A stretch of DNA of 64,000 nucleotides from contig CAIRYK010000013.1 of NCBI GenBank assembly GCA_903882805.1, positions 1 to 64,000 of the forward strand, in the 5' to 3' direction. Of the stretch, positions 13,601 through 21,382 are shown piece by piece. The notes beneath the pieces were generated by a model. The model was not told the DNA's origin and did no database searches. It saw nothing but the letters and a program-made list of their open reading frames with translations. The first letter of the stretch is position 1. Every line of letters starts with the position of its first letter. Origin of the DNA: an uncultured Bacteroidota bacterium. Its GTDB lineage: Bacteria; Bacteroidota; Bacteroidia; Chitinophagales; Chitinophagaceae. The translations under genes and the position numbers were made by a program.

Positions 13601-16600
13601 ACATTGGTCAAAAACACCGAGTAGTTTTCGCATACCGAAGATGGTCCGCTAATAGCAGAGGGCAATGGGTTTACTGTCGTAACCGTTGTTGCTATACAAC
13701 CGCCGGGCATAGTGTAAGATACAAGAGAAGTACCTGAGGCGATACCTGTAACCACACCGGTAGTAGAGCCGATCGTGGCAACGCCGGGACTGGTACTTCT
13801 CCATGTGCCGCCGCCGGTAGAATTCGTTAGTGTCACGGTTTCGCCAATACAAATTGGCGCATTACTTAAAATTGGCGTAATCAAAGCGTTTACGTTGACG
13901 CCAGTTACATTATAGCATCCTGTTGCAATTGTATAAGTAATAGTGGCCAGGCCCGAAGAAGCGCCTGAAACAATACCCGTAGTAGAACCTACTCTTGCAA
14001 CTATAGTATTGCTGCTGCTCCACGTGCCGCCGCCAGTACTGTTACTTAGGGTTGTGGTAAATCCGGCGCAGAGGTCGGTAGTGCCCGTTATACTTGCAGG
14101 TATAGGGTTAACCAGCAAACTCCTCGTAGCAATACAACCCGTTGGCAGGCTGTAAGTTATGGTCGCTGTGCCGCTTGCTACACCGGTAACAATGCCCGAT
14201 GCTGAGCCTATTGTGGCATGCGATATATCACTGCTGCTCCATGTGCCACCGGCCGAGCCATTGCTCAACGTTATTGATGCGGCTTCGCAGACAGACGACG
14301 CACCGGTTATGCTACCGGGCAACGGATTAACAGTTGCTACTTTTACGGCAAAACATCCAGTAGATAATTGATAAGTAACTACCGACGTGCCAGAAGATAC
14401 AGCAGTAAGTATGCCAGAGGATGAACCAATTGTAGCAACGCCTGTGGCGCTACTGCTCCAAGTACCTGTTCCTGTAGCATCAGTCAATGTAGTTGAAAAT
14501 CCAACGCAAGCTTGAGCAGTACCGCCAATTGCGGCTGGAACAGGGTTAACAAGCGCTGTTGTAGTAATCTGACATGTGGTTGGTAGCGTATAGGTAATTA
14601 TGGTTGTACCTGCCGCTACACCAGTCATTATGCCGGTTCCCGATCCAATCGTGGCTACACCGGTATTGCTGCTCAACCAAGCCCCGCCCCCGCTGTTAGT
14701 AAGCGTACTTGTTGCGTTTACGCATACTGTAGTGGTTCCTGAAATGGCTGACGGCAATGGATTGACAGTTACGGTAACAGATGCCAAACAACCAGAGGGT
14801 AATAAATAAGAAATTGTAGTAGTGCCTGCGCCTACGCCAGTTACGATGCCGCTTGCAGTACCGACAGTAGCTACTCCGGTTGCGCTGCTGCTCCATGCCC
14901 CGCCTGCTGTAGCATCTGTAAGTGTAATTGTAGAGCCGGCGCATACACTACCTGCACCTGATATTGGCAATAATGGATTGACTGTAACAGTGGTTGTTAC
15001 CTGACATCCCGCGGATGTGCCATATGTTATTATGGCAGTACCGGTTGCAACGCCCGAAACAATACCTGTGCCGCTTCCTACAGAGGCCACTCCGCTATTG
15101 CTGCTGGTCCATGCTCCGCCGGGTGTGGCATTAGTAAATGTATAAGTAAGTCCAAAACATATTGGTGATGAACCGGAAATTGCAGCAGGAGTTGTATTGA
15201 TGGTAGCTGTAACGGTAGCATCCGTGCCACAACCTGTTGTATAGGTGATAAGGGTATTGCCTGCCGACACGCCCGTTAGTAACCCATTTGCTGAGCCAAC
15301 TGTTGCAATTGCCGGATTACTGCTATACCATACCCCGAAAGGAACAGTATTAGACAGTGTAGTTGTAGCCCCTTCGCAAAGCAACGGAGTACCGGTTGTG
15401 GCAGCAGGCTGCACATTCACTGTAAATGTAGCGGTAGCCGCGCAACTGCCTACTGCATAGGAAATGGTAGTTGTACCGCCTGTAATACCCGTAACATCGC
15501 CCGACAACGACCCAACTGTGGCCACTCCGGGATTGGCGCTCGACCATACCCCACCCGACGAAACGTTTGAAAGCGTGGTTGTTGCACCGTTACAAACTTT
15601 AAAAACTCCTGTAATTGGCGAGCTGGTAATATCTATTTGTTTTGTAACCGCGGCGCCACAGCCTGTATTATAAGTTATTATGGCAGTACCCAGGGCTACA
15701 CCGGTAACAATGCCTGTTGTAGAACCAACACTGGCTACCGCATCATTGCTCGACGACCACAAACCATACAATGCAGTATTGGTATATGTGGTGGTAGAAC
15801 CGTTACATTGCGACGAGATACCTGCTATTGCCGATGGAGTGGTTTTGACCATAGCAGTAGTAGTAACCTGACAACCGGAACTTGTAGCATAAGTAATGAT
15901 GGTTGTGCCCTGAGCAACTCCTGTCATCAATCCACTTGCAGAGCCAATAGTAGCAACTCCTGTAGCGCTGCTCAACCATATTCCGCCTGCCAAACCATTG
16001 GTAAGGGAACTGGTTGCTCCGCTGCATATGGTGGTTGTACCTCCAATGGCCGTTGGCAAAGGCGCTACAACTACTGTTGAAGTTGCAGTGGCCAATAATC
16101 CGTTACCATCTGTCATCGTTACAGTATATACATAGGTAACAGTTACTGTTGATGTGGTAGGAGCGGCTACTACCGATGCGCCCGTTGTGGCAGAAAGCCC
16201 GGTTGCCGGAGCCCAGGTATAAGTAAATGATGGTGTGCCCGATGGGGTTGCGGTTAGCGTTGCGCTACCACCGCTACAAAATGATGAATTTGTAGGACTG
16301 ACACTTATGGTAGAGTTTGCAGAAGCAATGCCAGAAAAGTCTGCGTTTGCAGCAGATAGACTTGTTGTGGTAAGGGTATGTGTGCCTGTATTAACCGCAC
16401 TGTACTTTATCCATGGCAACGAACCAGGATAAGCCCCTTCCGATATACTTGCTTCTGTACCTGCTACATCTCCAACCACATAAGTGGCAGTAGCTGTATA
16501 TGCCGGGCTGGTGATACCCGACAGGTTCACACTCCAATACCTGTTCAGGTAATTTGTTGTGCTGGCATTTTGCGGATGTTTAGCTTTGGTCACATTCACA

Positions 16601-19600
16601 GCAGCATCGGCGCCACCGGCAAAAGAGCCGCTGGTAATATTCAATGTAATTGGCGAATATGTTGGCGTATTATCACCTATAGGAAATAAATACGACCCCG
16701 TAGCGCTAAATTGTTTACGAACTTTGCCTGCTCCATTTGCCACAATCATGGTTGAAGATGAAAAAGAACCGGAAATTGCGGCTGCTGCAGACCCCAGTAT
16801 CAGATCGTTAGCGCCAATATCAAGACGCCCTGAGGTCATTGTCAGGGTACCATTTACTTGCGCATTGCCGGAAAGACTAAATCCACCCGAATTATTCAGT
16901 TGCAAATTGCTGAATGTTGCTCCGGAAATAGTTTTCCCGCTACCGGTCATATTTATTCTGCCAGCTCCGGTATGCGTTCCTGTGCCAGCTATATTACCTG
17001 CCACATTTATTGTCACTCCATTGTCGGCAAGCGCGCTGCCTCCAGTAAGCGTTAGTGTGCCCGGCACGCTTACCGACCCGCCAGCTACTACGGTGTTTGT
17101 ACCGCTGGTATTACTATTGGTCAATCCGCCATTGTAAGTGCCGCTCACTATAGTCTGCGAACCGGCTGCATTATCGTACTCAATTTCCTGTGTCCAGGTC
17201 TGACCACTTTTAACGGGGGCAGCCGATGTGTTAGCAGTTAAAATACTCCCTGTACCAGTTATCGATGTTAAAGTACCCGACAAAGTAAATGCATTCATAT
17301 CCAGAACTCCGCCAGATGTAGTAAGCGCGCCATTTACAACAAGGTTTGCAGTAGGCGACGTAGATCCGCTAGTGTTACCAAGTGTTAGATTGGTGTAAGA
17401 TGTTTGCGTTACTATTGTCTGTCCGCCGGTAGCTGCATTGTAATTGACAGTACCCGGAAAATTCAAACCTGAAGGAATGGCTGTTGATCCTGTATTTTGT
17501 GTAAGTATGGTACCTGTATTAGCAAATGTAGTAATAGGGCCTACCAATTGATTGGTTCCCATATCGAGACTACCTAATGAGCCTCCGGTGGCTGTTAGCG
17601 AACTCGAAACGGTCAGATCGCCGCCCACAACGGTATTTGTACCGCTGGTATTAGCAAAAGATAGTGTTTTGTACGTTCCGCCTGGTGCAAATTGACCACC
17701 GGCTGTTGCAGTAAATGCTACAATACCTGTTGTACCAGTCCAATTCTCACCTATTGGCAAGGCAGGGTTGGTAGTAGAAGCAGTATTAATACGCCCGTTA
17801 TTTGTTACAGATGTGGGCGATCCGCTCATAGCGAAGGTACTCATGTTGAGTAAGCCGCCGCTGGTTGTTATCAAATCGCCATTTACGGCAAATGCGCCAA
17901 CAGCAGTATTTGTGCCGCTGGTGTTACTGAAAGTCAGGTCTCCAAACGTACCGGCTGGCACAAATTGACCGCCGGTAGTTAATGCAAATCTTACTAATCC
18001 GGTTGTTCCGCTCCAGTCTTCGCCTGAAGGCAATGCTGGACTTGTAACTGTAGATGTTACTATGGTACCATTGTTAACAACACCTGTAGGCGCTCCGCCC
18101 ATTGCGAAAGTACCCATATCAACAATGCCTCCTGAAGTAGTTGTAAGTACTCCGTTAACGTTTACTACGCCGCCTGCAGTATTAGTGCCGCTGGTATTGA
18201 GCAATGTCAGGCTATTATATGTGCCGCTTACGAGTGTTTGAGCTCCAGTAGAAAGTGCATAAATTACTGTTCCCGAACCACCCCATGTTTTACCCGAAGC
18301 TATAGGCGCCGCGCTTGTTGCTGTGGGTACAGATGTACGTATGGTACCATCATTGACAATAGTAGCAAGCGTACCGCTCAAAGTGTAGGCGCCGGTCATA
18401 TCCAATGTACCGCCGGCAGTTGTTGTTAAAGTACCGTTTACCACTATATTGCTCGATGCGGTATGTGTGCCGCTGGTATTAAGCAGGGTTAATTTGTTGT
18501 AAGATGTTGCAGCAACAATCGTCTGCGCCCCCGCAGCCGCACCGTATATTATTGTACCGCCCCACGTTCTGCCTGTTGGTATTGGGGTAGAACTTGTAGC
18601 CGTAGGTACAGATGTTTTGATAATACCGTTATTAGTAATAGTAGACAGCGTACCCAATAACCTGTAATTGGCAGTAAGATCGAGCGTGCCACCTGCGGTA
18701 GTAGTCAAAACACCGTTTACCGTAAGATTGTCTGCCGACGTATTGCTTCCGCTCGTAGCGCTATTGGTTAAATTTGTATATGATACAGCAGAAACAATTG
18801 TCTGACCGCCTGTAAGCGACGCATAGTTTACTGTACCACCCCAAGCCACCCCAGCTGGTATTGGCGTTGCGCTGGTAGCTGTTGGTACAGATGTTTTTAA
18901 AGTTCCCAAATTCGTATATGTCGCCGAACCACTAAGGATATTTGTTGTACCCATATCCAGCGTACCGCCAGCTGTAGAAGTATACGTTCCTCCAGACATT
19001 GTTATATTACCAACTGCAGTATTTGTACCGCTACTATTACTAAATGTTAATGACTTATAGGTACCAGCAGGTACAAACTGACCGCCGGTGGTTAGTACAA
19101 ATCTCACCAAACCAGTTGTTCCTGTCCAGTTGAGCCCCGCTGGATACGGAGGGTTGGCTGTACTGCTTGTATAGAAATTACCATTATTGGTTACAGAAAA
19201 ACCACCTGTCAACTGGAATGTCGCCATATTAAAAATACTCGTCGACGAAGAAATATTCAACAACGTATTGATTACTATTGCACCCACAGCAGATGCAGTG
19301 CTACCTGCATTGTTTATCTTGAGCGTACTATATGTTCCGGCTGGTACTGATTGAGTTGTTGAGGTACGTGCAAATGTTACGGTACCATTCCATGTTTTAT
19401 TTGCTGGGATAGCGGGGTTTGAACTTGAGGTAGTTTGTATTTCACCTGCATTATTTATGGAAGACAAGGTTCCAAGCATCTGATTACTTGCCATCGAAAA
19501 TATGCCTCCGGCTGTTGTAATAAGCGCACCGTTGATGGTCATTACCCCTCTGGCGGTATTGGTTCCGCTCGAGTTGAGCATGGTAACGTTGTTGTAAGTT

Positions 19601-20781
19601 CCGGCGGGCGGGCGCTGGCTACCCGTAGTACGGGCAAAGATTACGGTACCGCCCCAAATTTTACCACTAGTGATGGGTGTTGTTGCCGTGCTTGAAGTAG
19701 ATAAAATGCCGCTTATCGCTGGCGTCACTGTACCACCAAGCGTACGCGTTGACATATCCAGCGTCGTTCCCGATGGCACTGTTAATGTAGCATTTACTGT
19801 TAGCGTTCCGGCTGCAGTATTGGTTCCTGATGTACCGCCTACTGACAGGTTACTATATGTTCCGGCAATTACCGTTTGCCCACCGGTTGCTGCATTATAA
19901 TCTACGGTCCCTCCCCACGATTTTCCGGTTGTAAAAGGTGTAGCGCTTGTATTTTGCGTAAGTATTATACCTGAACTTGATACGGTAGCTACAGTAAGGG
20001 CATAAATACCCATATTTAGCGTACCGCCCGCGGTAGTAGTAAATGTAGTTGTTACAGATATATTGCCGTCTACTGTATTTGTTCCGCTTGAATTTAAGAG
20101 TGTTAAACTTGCATAAGGTATTACTGAAGGAATAACTTGACCGCCAGTACTTTTAGTGAACCTGACTGTGCTACTGGTTGTTGTATAACTAACTGCGCCC
20201 GACTCCGTAATTGTAAAACTGCCTGCAATATTCACTGTTCCTGATATAGTAATAACCGGCGTACCAACCCTTGTTCCGGATATAATAACGTTTCCGTATG
20301 TTTCTGACCCAACCGTTTGAGCGCCAGTACCATTAAAATCTACTGTACTTGCAGGATCGAGTGTTACGTAGTTAGGGTTTGTTGTATTTTGGTTGGTAAC
20401 AGTACCCTGAGCGTTAATATCTATAGCTCCGGAACCGGTAAGACTGAACGCAGCAGGAATCGTGAGATTAAATGGCGCGCTGCCAGTGCCCACTTTCAGT
20501 GTCGCGCTATTGATTATCCAGGGGCCGCTTATAGTTCCGGTCGTCCCATTGTATAGAAAGAACGTATCGGCGGAGCTTGTAAATCCTCCAGGGTGACTAC
20601 CCGACCCATTGGGGTTAACACCCCAACTATTGACGTCCTGCAATGAACCCGACGAGGCTGCGAGATTGTAATAATTGGTGGCAAATCCTTTGTGGCCGGT
20701 AATCAATAAAATAACGAGTAACAACAAAACGACAAACTGTTTTTTTGTTGCTACTAAACTGGATGGTAAGTATAAACTCAT
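1648..20781 (-). CDS. Giant T9SS-secreted protein with 65 BIG2-like repeats
   Basis: Protein of 6377 residues, uninterrupted over 19 kb. Order: signal peptide (about 1-34); about 13 strand-rich Ser/Thr/Gly repeats (about 100-1365) with a recurring GTY..L..NxSGTNT signature, probably a beta-helix or stacked-beta fibre; an FPIGDN domain (about 1366-1485) also found in the 55667-63304 protein; a PKD-like segment (about 1495-1570); 65 tandem BIG2-like Ig domains of 71-75 residues (about 1575-6275); and a T9SS type A sorting domain (about 6295-6377, starting VPNPNNGEF). Every BIG2 repeat has the W-S-S..VATIGS.TG.V.G...GT..I.Y core and two Cys about 51 residues apart, whereas the first 1490 residues have no Cys. 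Known for the families: BIG2 arrays act as adhesive stalks and T9SS type A signals direct export to the surface or medium. A surface adhesin is therefore the inference; the ligand is unknown. Confidence 0.93.
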   Translation of the reverse strand: MSLYLPSSLVATKKQFVVLLLLVILLITGHKGFATNYYNLAASSGSLQDVNSWGVNPNGSGSHPGGFTSSADTFFLYNGTTGTISGPWIINSATLKVGTGSAPFNLTIPAAFSLTGSGAIDINAQGTVTNQNTTNPNYVTLDPASTVDFNGTGAQTVGSETYGNVIISGTRVGTPVITISGTVNIAGSFTITESGAVSYTTTSSTVRFTKSTGGQVIPSVIPYASLTLLNSSGTNTVDGNISVTTTFTTTAGGTLNMGIYALTVATVSSSGIILTQNTSATPFTTGKSWGGTVDYNAATGGQTVIAGTYSNLSVGGTSGTNTAAGTLTVNATLTVPSGTTLDMSTRTLGGTVTPAISGILSTSSTATTPITSGKIWGGTVIFARTTGSQRPPAGTYNNVTMLNSSGTNTARGVMTINGALITTAGGIFSMASNQMLGTLSSINNAGEIQTTSSSNPAIPANKTWNGTVTFARTSTTQSVPAGTYSTLKINNAGSTASAVGAIVINTLLNISSSTSIFNMATFQLTGGFSVTNNGNFYTSSTANPPYPAGLNWTGTTGLVRFVLTTGGQFVPAGTYKSLTFSNSSGTNTAVGNITMSGGTYTSTAGGTLDMGTTNILSGSATYTNLGTLKTSVPTATSATPIPAGVAWGGTVNYASLTGGQTIVSAVSYTNLTNSATSGSNTSADNLTVNGVLTTTAGGTLDLTANYRLLGTLSTITNNGIIKTSVPTATSSTPIPTGRTWGGTIIYGAAAGAQTIVAATSYNKLTLLNTSGTHTASSNIVVNGTLTTTAGGTLDMTGAYTLSGTLATIVNDGTIRTSVPTATSAAPIASGKTWGGSGTVIYALSTGAQTLVSGTYNSLTLLNTSGTNTAGGVVNVNGVLTTTSGGIVDMGTFAMGGAPTGVVNNGTIVTSTVTSPALPSGEDWSGTTGLVRFALTTGGQFVPAGTFGDLTFSNTSGTNTAVGAFAVNGDLITTSGGLLNMSTFAMSGSPTSVTNNGRINTASTTNPALPIGENWTGTTGIVAFTATAGGQFAPGGTYKTLSFANTSGTNTVVGGDLTVSSSLTATGGSLGSLDMGTNQLVGPITTFANTGTILTQNTGSTAIPSGLNFPGTVNYNAATGGQTIVTQTSYTNLTLGNTSGSTSPTANLVVNGALTTSGGVLDMNAFTLSGTLTSITGTGSILTANTSAAPVKSGQTWTQEIEYDNAAGSQTIVSGTYNGGLTNSNTSGTNTVVAGGSVSVPGTLTLTGGSALADNGVTINVAGNIAGTGTHTGAGRINMTGSGKTISGATFSNLQLNNSGGFSLSGNAQVNGTLTMTSGRLDIGANDLILGSAAAAISGSFSSSTMIVANGAGKVRKQFSATGSYLFPIGDNTPTYSPITLNITSGSFAGGADAAVNVTKAKHPQNASTTNYLNRYWSVNLSGITSPAYTATATYVVGDVAGTEASISEGAYPGSLPWIKYSAVNTGTHTLTTTSLSAANADFSGIASANSTISVSPTNSSFCSGGSATLTATPSGTPSFTYTWAPATGLSATTGASVVAAPTTSTVTVTYVYTVTMTDGNGLLATATSTVVVAPLPTAIGGTTTICSGATSSLTNGLAGGIWLSSATGVATIGSASGLMTGVAQGTTIITYATSSGCQVTTTAMVKTTPSAIAGISSQCNGSTTTYTNTALYGLWSSSNDAVASVGSTTGIVTGVALGTAIITYNTGCGAAVTKQIDITSSPITGVFKVCNGATTTLSNVSSGGVWSSANPGVATVGSLSGDVTGITGGTTTISYAVGSCAATATFTVNVQPAATTGTPLLCEGATTTLSNTVPFGVWYSSNPAIATVGSANGLLTGVSAGNTLITYTTGCGTDATVTATINTTPAAISGSSPICFGLTYTFTNATPGGAWTSSNSGVASVGSGTGIVSGVATGTAIITYGTSAGCQVTTTVTVNPLLPISGAGSVCAGSTITLTDATAGGAWSSSATGVATVGTASGIVTGVGAGTTTISYLLPSGCLASVTVTVNPLPSAISGTTTVCVNATSTLTNSGGGAWLSSNTGVATIGSGTGIMTGVAAGTTIITYTLPTTCQITTTALVNPVPAAIGGTAQACVGFSTTLTDATGTGTWSSSATGVATIGSSSGILTAVSSGTSVVTYQLSTGCFAVKVATVNPLPGSITGASSVCEAASITLSNGSAGGTWSSSDISHATIGSASGIVTGVASGTATITYSLPTGCIATRSLLVNPIPASITGTTDLCAGFTTTLSNSTGGGTWSSSNTIVARVGSTTGIVSGASSGLATITYTIATGCYNVTGVNVNALITPILSNAPICIGETVTLTNSTGGGTWRSTSPGVATIGSTTGVVTGIASGTSLVSYTMPGGCIATTVTTVNPLPSAISGPSSVCENYSVFLTNVGGGIWNSDEATVTVDNITGEIGGVTAGTAIITYTLPTGCYTSKTMSVLVTPSDIAGDFDICEGATTTLTDPDGGGTWSSSNLSFATVGSVSGIVTGISTGTLTISYSFSNGCAATEAFVVNPLPNAITGTSSLCQGATTTYTNTGGGAWISSAPSVATIDISTGVVTGVTLGTVTITYTLTTGCYITKTATVFAAPSAITGTAYVCQGQTTTLSNSGGGTWTSANTGVATIGSSTGVVSGIASGTSTITYMLATGCIATTVVTVNPLPSATSGTLAVCSGQTTTLTNSGGGEWVSSSVGIATIGSTTGVLTGISAGTSFITYTLPTGCYTVSTATINPLPGAITGSSAVCTGLTTTLSNAGGGTWMSSTLGVATIGSTTGVVTGVAAGTTVVTYTLPTGCVTTTIVTVNPLPTAITGSTTICSGQTTTLSNSGGGTWLSATPGVATIGSSTGVMTGVSAGTSTITYTLHTGCMTTTVVTVNSLPNPITGTLFVCETLTTTLSNTGGGTWSSSNTGIATIGSSTGVVSGVASGTATITYSLGTGCITTSVFTVNPLPSAITGTASACVGSQSTLSNAGGGTWSSNNIAIATVGSSTGTVTGVLSGTVTITYTLPTGCITTTVFTVNPLPSAITGITAVCEGLTTSLSNSGGGTWSSSALGVATIGSASGIATGVSAGTSVITYTLGTGCIATTVVTVQPLPAAIGGLSEFCELDSAYYTNATVGGIWSSSTLGVATIGSVSGSAYGVAPGTVTFTYTMGSGCNVTKSATVNPKPAAVIAPASVCQGVSVTFTDATPGGTWNSTDVTVATVGSLSGVVTAVRGYDTTFVQYILPTGCLSVERLIVDSIPGTISGASAICDGLTTTFSSATSGGVWSSSDIAVATVGSGTGLVAGESGGTATITYAIPTGCYVTKMITVNDLPSGISGTLSVCSGLTSTLTGAGGGTWSSSNSGVATIGSSTGIVTGVSAGTARITYVLATGCHATATFTVNPLPGAITGSSNGCLGQNTVLTNTGGGTWLSSNLSVATIGSTTGLLAGVSLGTALITYTLPTGCITSTSVLINPLPAAVSGPTDICTGFPTTYTNSTGGGVWSSSNTAVATVGTASGIVTGILSGTAMITYTLGTGCYSYDTININELLSPILGRLNVCEGLPGDTLSHAILGGDWVSSNTAVATIGSAIGDISGIAAGTTVISYYLPTGCIATSAVTVNPLPAAISGPLTVCEQSNITLTDAGGGTWSSSDLNANINLLTGVVTGMTAGTSTITYTLPTGCIATRDVEVLATPDDMVGSFEVCAGFTTTLSDSTAGGVWSSSLTGVATIGSATGLVTGISGGTSTISYTLSNGCYASVGMLIDPFAAPITGSDNVCLGTPLFLDDTDGGTWTINDTTIATIDYFSGAVTGVTYGTATVTFTLLTGCYSTKTITVNALPTAISGATVFCSGVTTTLTNATPGGTWLSSDISVATIGSATGVVNTVSLGVTTITYTVGTGCITTTSFAVHPLPFPIVGVTSICNSDGSTLSNSGGGVWSSSNIAVATIGTSTGDVATVSVGTSTITYTLPTGCYTTSLVTVNPLPATITGTLVVCTGYTTALANGTGGGTWISDDAAIASVNNSTGVATGVSAGTVLIDYILPTGCYASATLTVNATPASVTGTTVFCEGDTATLYSSGVGVWSSSVTGVATIGSVSGFVDAVLAGTSAITYTLGTGCYAATTITVNPMPAIITGTTTVCSGSSITLSNATPGGIWSSTDITIADIGSTSGVITSSLDGVAYIHYTLPGGCFAVEAITVNPLPSAIGGTTTVCEGLTTTLTNTGGGTWSSSSTGVATIGSSTGIATGVAAGTSTITYTLGTGCINTTVLTVNATPSPIGGTTTVCEGLTTTLTNTGGGTWSSSSTGVATIGSSTGIATGVAAGTSTITYTLGTGCINTTVLTVNPLPSAIGGTTTVCEGLTTTLTNTGGGTWSSSTTGVATIGTTTGVATGVSAGTSTITYSLGTGCITTTVLTVNPTPSAISGTTTVCRGATTSLSNSGGGTWSSSSTGIATIGSSTGIATGVAAGTATITYTLGTGCTTTTALTVNASPSAIGGSMSACVGSLSALTNSVSGGVWSSTNTGIATIGSSTGIVTAVSTGTSTISYVLSTGCSVASDFTANTAVPAITGTTTVCAGSVTTLSNSVGGGNWTSSNIAIATVGSTTGDVLGVFGGSATITYSTGTSCYATTSVNIGPILPITGGSAVCVGYNLYLADATPGGTWSTTGSSAIATLGTLSGIVTGVSLGTIVVTYTVPSGCTRTTTINVTTPPGPIVGSSFVCTGQSVTYTNAVPGGLWSSSNGGLALMDTYTGVLTGRLSGGGPVVVSYSFGYGCLVSTTVAVNPISSIVGSTTVCEGQSITLTNGTSGGAWVSSNSGIASAGSTGSITGVSAGTSMITYLMGTGCMDSMSVRVYPLAAMTGLDNVCIGQSITLADATPGGAWTSSNGGIATVSSGLVTGVMPGTAIISYTIISTGCVASKTVTVNNLGTTYGPTTVCANQTITLGNSVSGGSWISGGSVATVGSTTGVVTGVAAGTEVITYMMSSGCYTTYAVSVHPLAATTGLAGACVGQTTTLSNATGGGVWITANGGIADVGTTTGVVTGIGAGTTTIGYYVAATGCTYTTTVTISALSSIVGASSACVGQTTTLTSGTGGGTWISSNTLVASVGSSTGVVTGVAAGTAVITYQASLNCSTTATITINPLAPIAGTTTICSGLSYTLSDAVGGGTWTSSNGGIALIGSTTGIVVGNISGTATISYTLGTGCVATTSVTVNPLSPVSGAGPVCKSSTLTLTDATAGGTWESADATVTIGSATGIVTGVTAGTALVSYIMPTGCIANATVTVLPSEPITGTTTVCASQTTTLANAVSGGTWTTGNGAIASVGSTTGIVTGILAGNVNITYTLSNGCVNSTSVTVNNFSSITGTTSVCNGQTTTLANSVSGGTWSSSATAVGTISAVGLVTGISAGTTVISYTLSTGCSGATVVTVNPVAAIAGTTPLCMDQTNTYTNAVPGGTWTSSNSAIASVGSSTGVVTAVAAGSATITYSLATGCYSIKTVTVNTSYAITGSSGTCVGSTITLASFAGGGVWTSGSTGVATIGSSTGVVTGVSAGSSVITYTLSSGCVRNTTVSIITTPPTITGTTSACTGTSTTLSNAISGGVWTSGNVLIATVGSTTGVVTGTSYGTVSISYTLGSCRTTIPVTIASLGAITGTASACVGQTTTLNGTGGGTWSSSDLATATVGSATGVVTGVAAGTAVISYTIGSGCSAVRTVTINPLVAITGATTVCTGQTTTLSNAVAGGTWASNNTLRATIGSATGVVTGVGSGLVTFTYTLGTGCRATASMTVNPSATLTGATSVCAGQTTTFTSTVSGGTWTSGTTGVATVGSSTGIVTGVATGSATITYALSTGCQSTKTISVSDLAAISGSSSVCLGQSTTLTNSVAGGTWSSGNMLRATVGSATGVVSGIGVGAVAISYTLGSGCRATLTVTVGALSAITGTPSACVGLTSTLATTTSGGSWISSNTGVATIGSSSGTLTGISAGTSTISYVMPTGCMNTVVATISSGPASISGPSFVCSGQTAQLTNSSPGGAWTSSNGGLALVGSTGIVTGRISGATVTISYSFGSGCVATKTMVVNPFSPIYGPTMVCTGQTITMTAGVAGGAWSSSSPALATIGSSTAIVTGVSAGTAFLTYTMPTGCVDTSFLTINPLSTVVGASSVCVGQSITLTDATPGGTWYTSNGGLALIGSTTGVVTGRMAGGGAVVISYRLSTGCTATQSVTVNDLSPIQLPTDVCNGFTRTLANASSGGTWSSSNPSIASIGSTTGVVTGVANGVATVSYVITSTGCTATESVVVTSCRMAGDTASETATATAADFTVVPNPNNGEFVLKGNVGVDKDMEVVIDITNMLGRIVYTHKMNAQGGLVNDHIVLDEGMAKGMYLITVRYEGGSKVMYLLINK
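1955..16055 (-). repeat. Array of 65 BIG2-like coding repeats (about 216 bp each)
   Basis: About 14.1 kb of tandem in-frame units of 213-225 bp. I counted 65 by walking the translated units from the one beginning TAIGGTTTIC to the one ending ATESVVVT. Each unit has one Cys near its start (xxVC.G.TT.L) and one near its end (TGC.xTT). Most units are divergent at nucleotide level, except the three at 7600-8247. Confidence 0.93.
7600..8247 (-). repeat. Three near-identical 216-bp units in the BIG2 array
   Basis: Three consecutive units (7600-7815, 7816-8031, 8032-8247) are nearly identical in DNA. For example, the blocks starting at 7741, 7957 and 8173 agree over the first 24 bases and differ at only a few sites afterwards. 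The offset is exactly 216 bp (72 codons), so duplication or loss keeps the frame. This marks a recent amplification. Confidence 0.88.
16900..20450 (-). repeat. N-terminal Cys-free beta-strand repeats of the giant protein
   Basis: About 13 degenerate in-frame repeats of roughly 75-90 codons. The recurring elements are a WGGTV-type strand, TGGQ, a GTY..L strand, SGTNTA, and a turn with TTAGGTLDM. Spacing is looser than in the BIG2 array. Related repeats occur in the 55667-63304 gene. Confidence 0.75.
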
Positions 20782-21382
20782 AATTTTCTATTTACTTTTT
20801 TACAATTTTCACTGCAAATATTCACTTAAGATATGTAATAAAACTACCGTTGATATTAAATATTTTATATGCTTATTAACAAAAAGAAGCGTTTTTTTTA
20901 ACAAAAACACTCAGTTCGAATTTACTTAATCGTCAAGTAGATCTGACAATACACATAGATAATTTTTAACAATAACCCCGATTTGCACACATGTAATTTA
21001 TTGACAATAAACAGGGTGCAATTGCCGCGCAAAAGTACGATTTTAAGCAATCAAATTACAAAATAATCAATCATTAACAGCCGATTAGCAAATTGGAATA
21101 AAACAGAATTTTTATTCCTGTTATTAACAACTCGATAAACAATAAAGTTAACAACTGATTGCCAATTTTTCAAACGTAAACATCAACTTTCATTGATATT
21201 TACGTAAAATGTTACGAAATAGTTTACTTTTTTGCTACACAAAGTTAAAATAACGGAGGTCAAAATCTTATGGCGATAATCATAATGCAATAAAACAAGG
21301 AAAATATTAAGGAAGGAACAAATAAGGAACTGTTTTTAAAGACAATTGCCAGCTTTTTATAAAATCTGCTAACAGATAAAAT
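20782..21382. other. AT-rich intergenic region upstream of the giant gene
   Basis: About 600 bases with many stop codons in all frames and no recognisable gene. It must contain the promoter and leader of the giant gene. The closest -7-like site on the minus strand (AATATTTG, 20815-20822) has one mismatch and no good -33 partner. I see nothing else in it. Confidence 0.5.

Noticed and set aside
1955-16055. A CRISPR array or satellite DNA
   Set aside because: The 216-bp periodicity is in frame, divergent and entirely protein coding. There are no short identical repeats separated by unique spacers and no cas genes.
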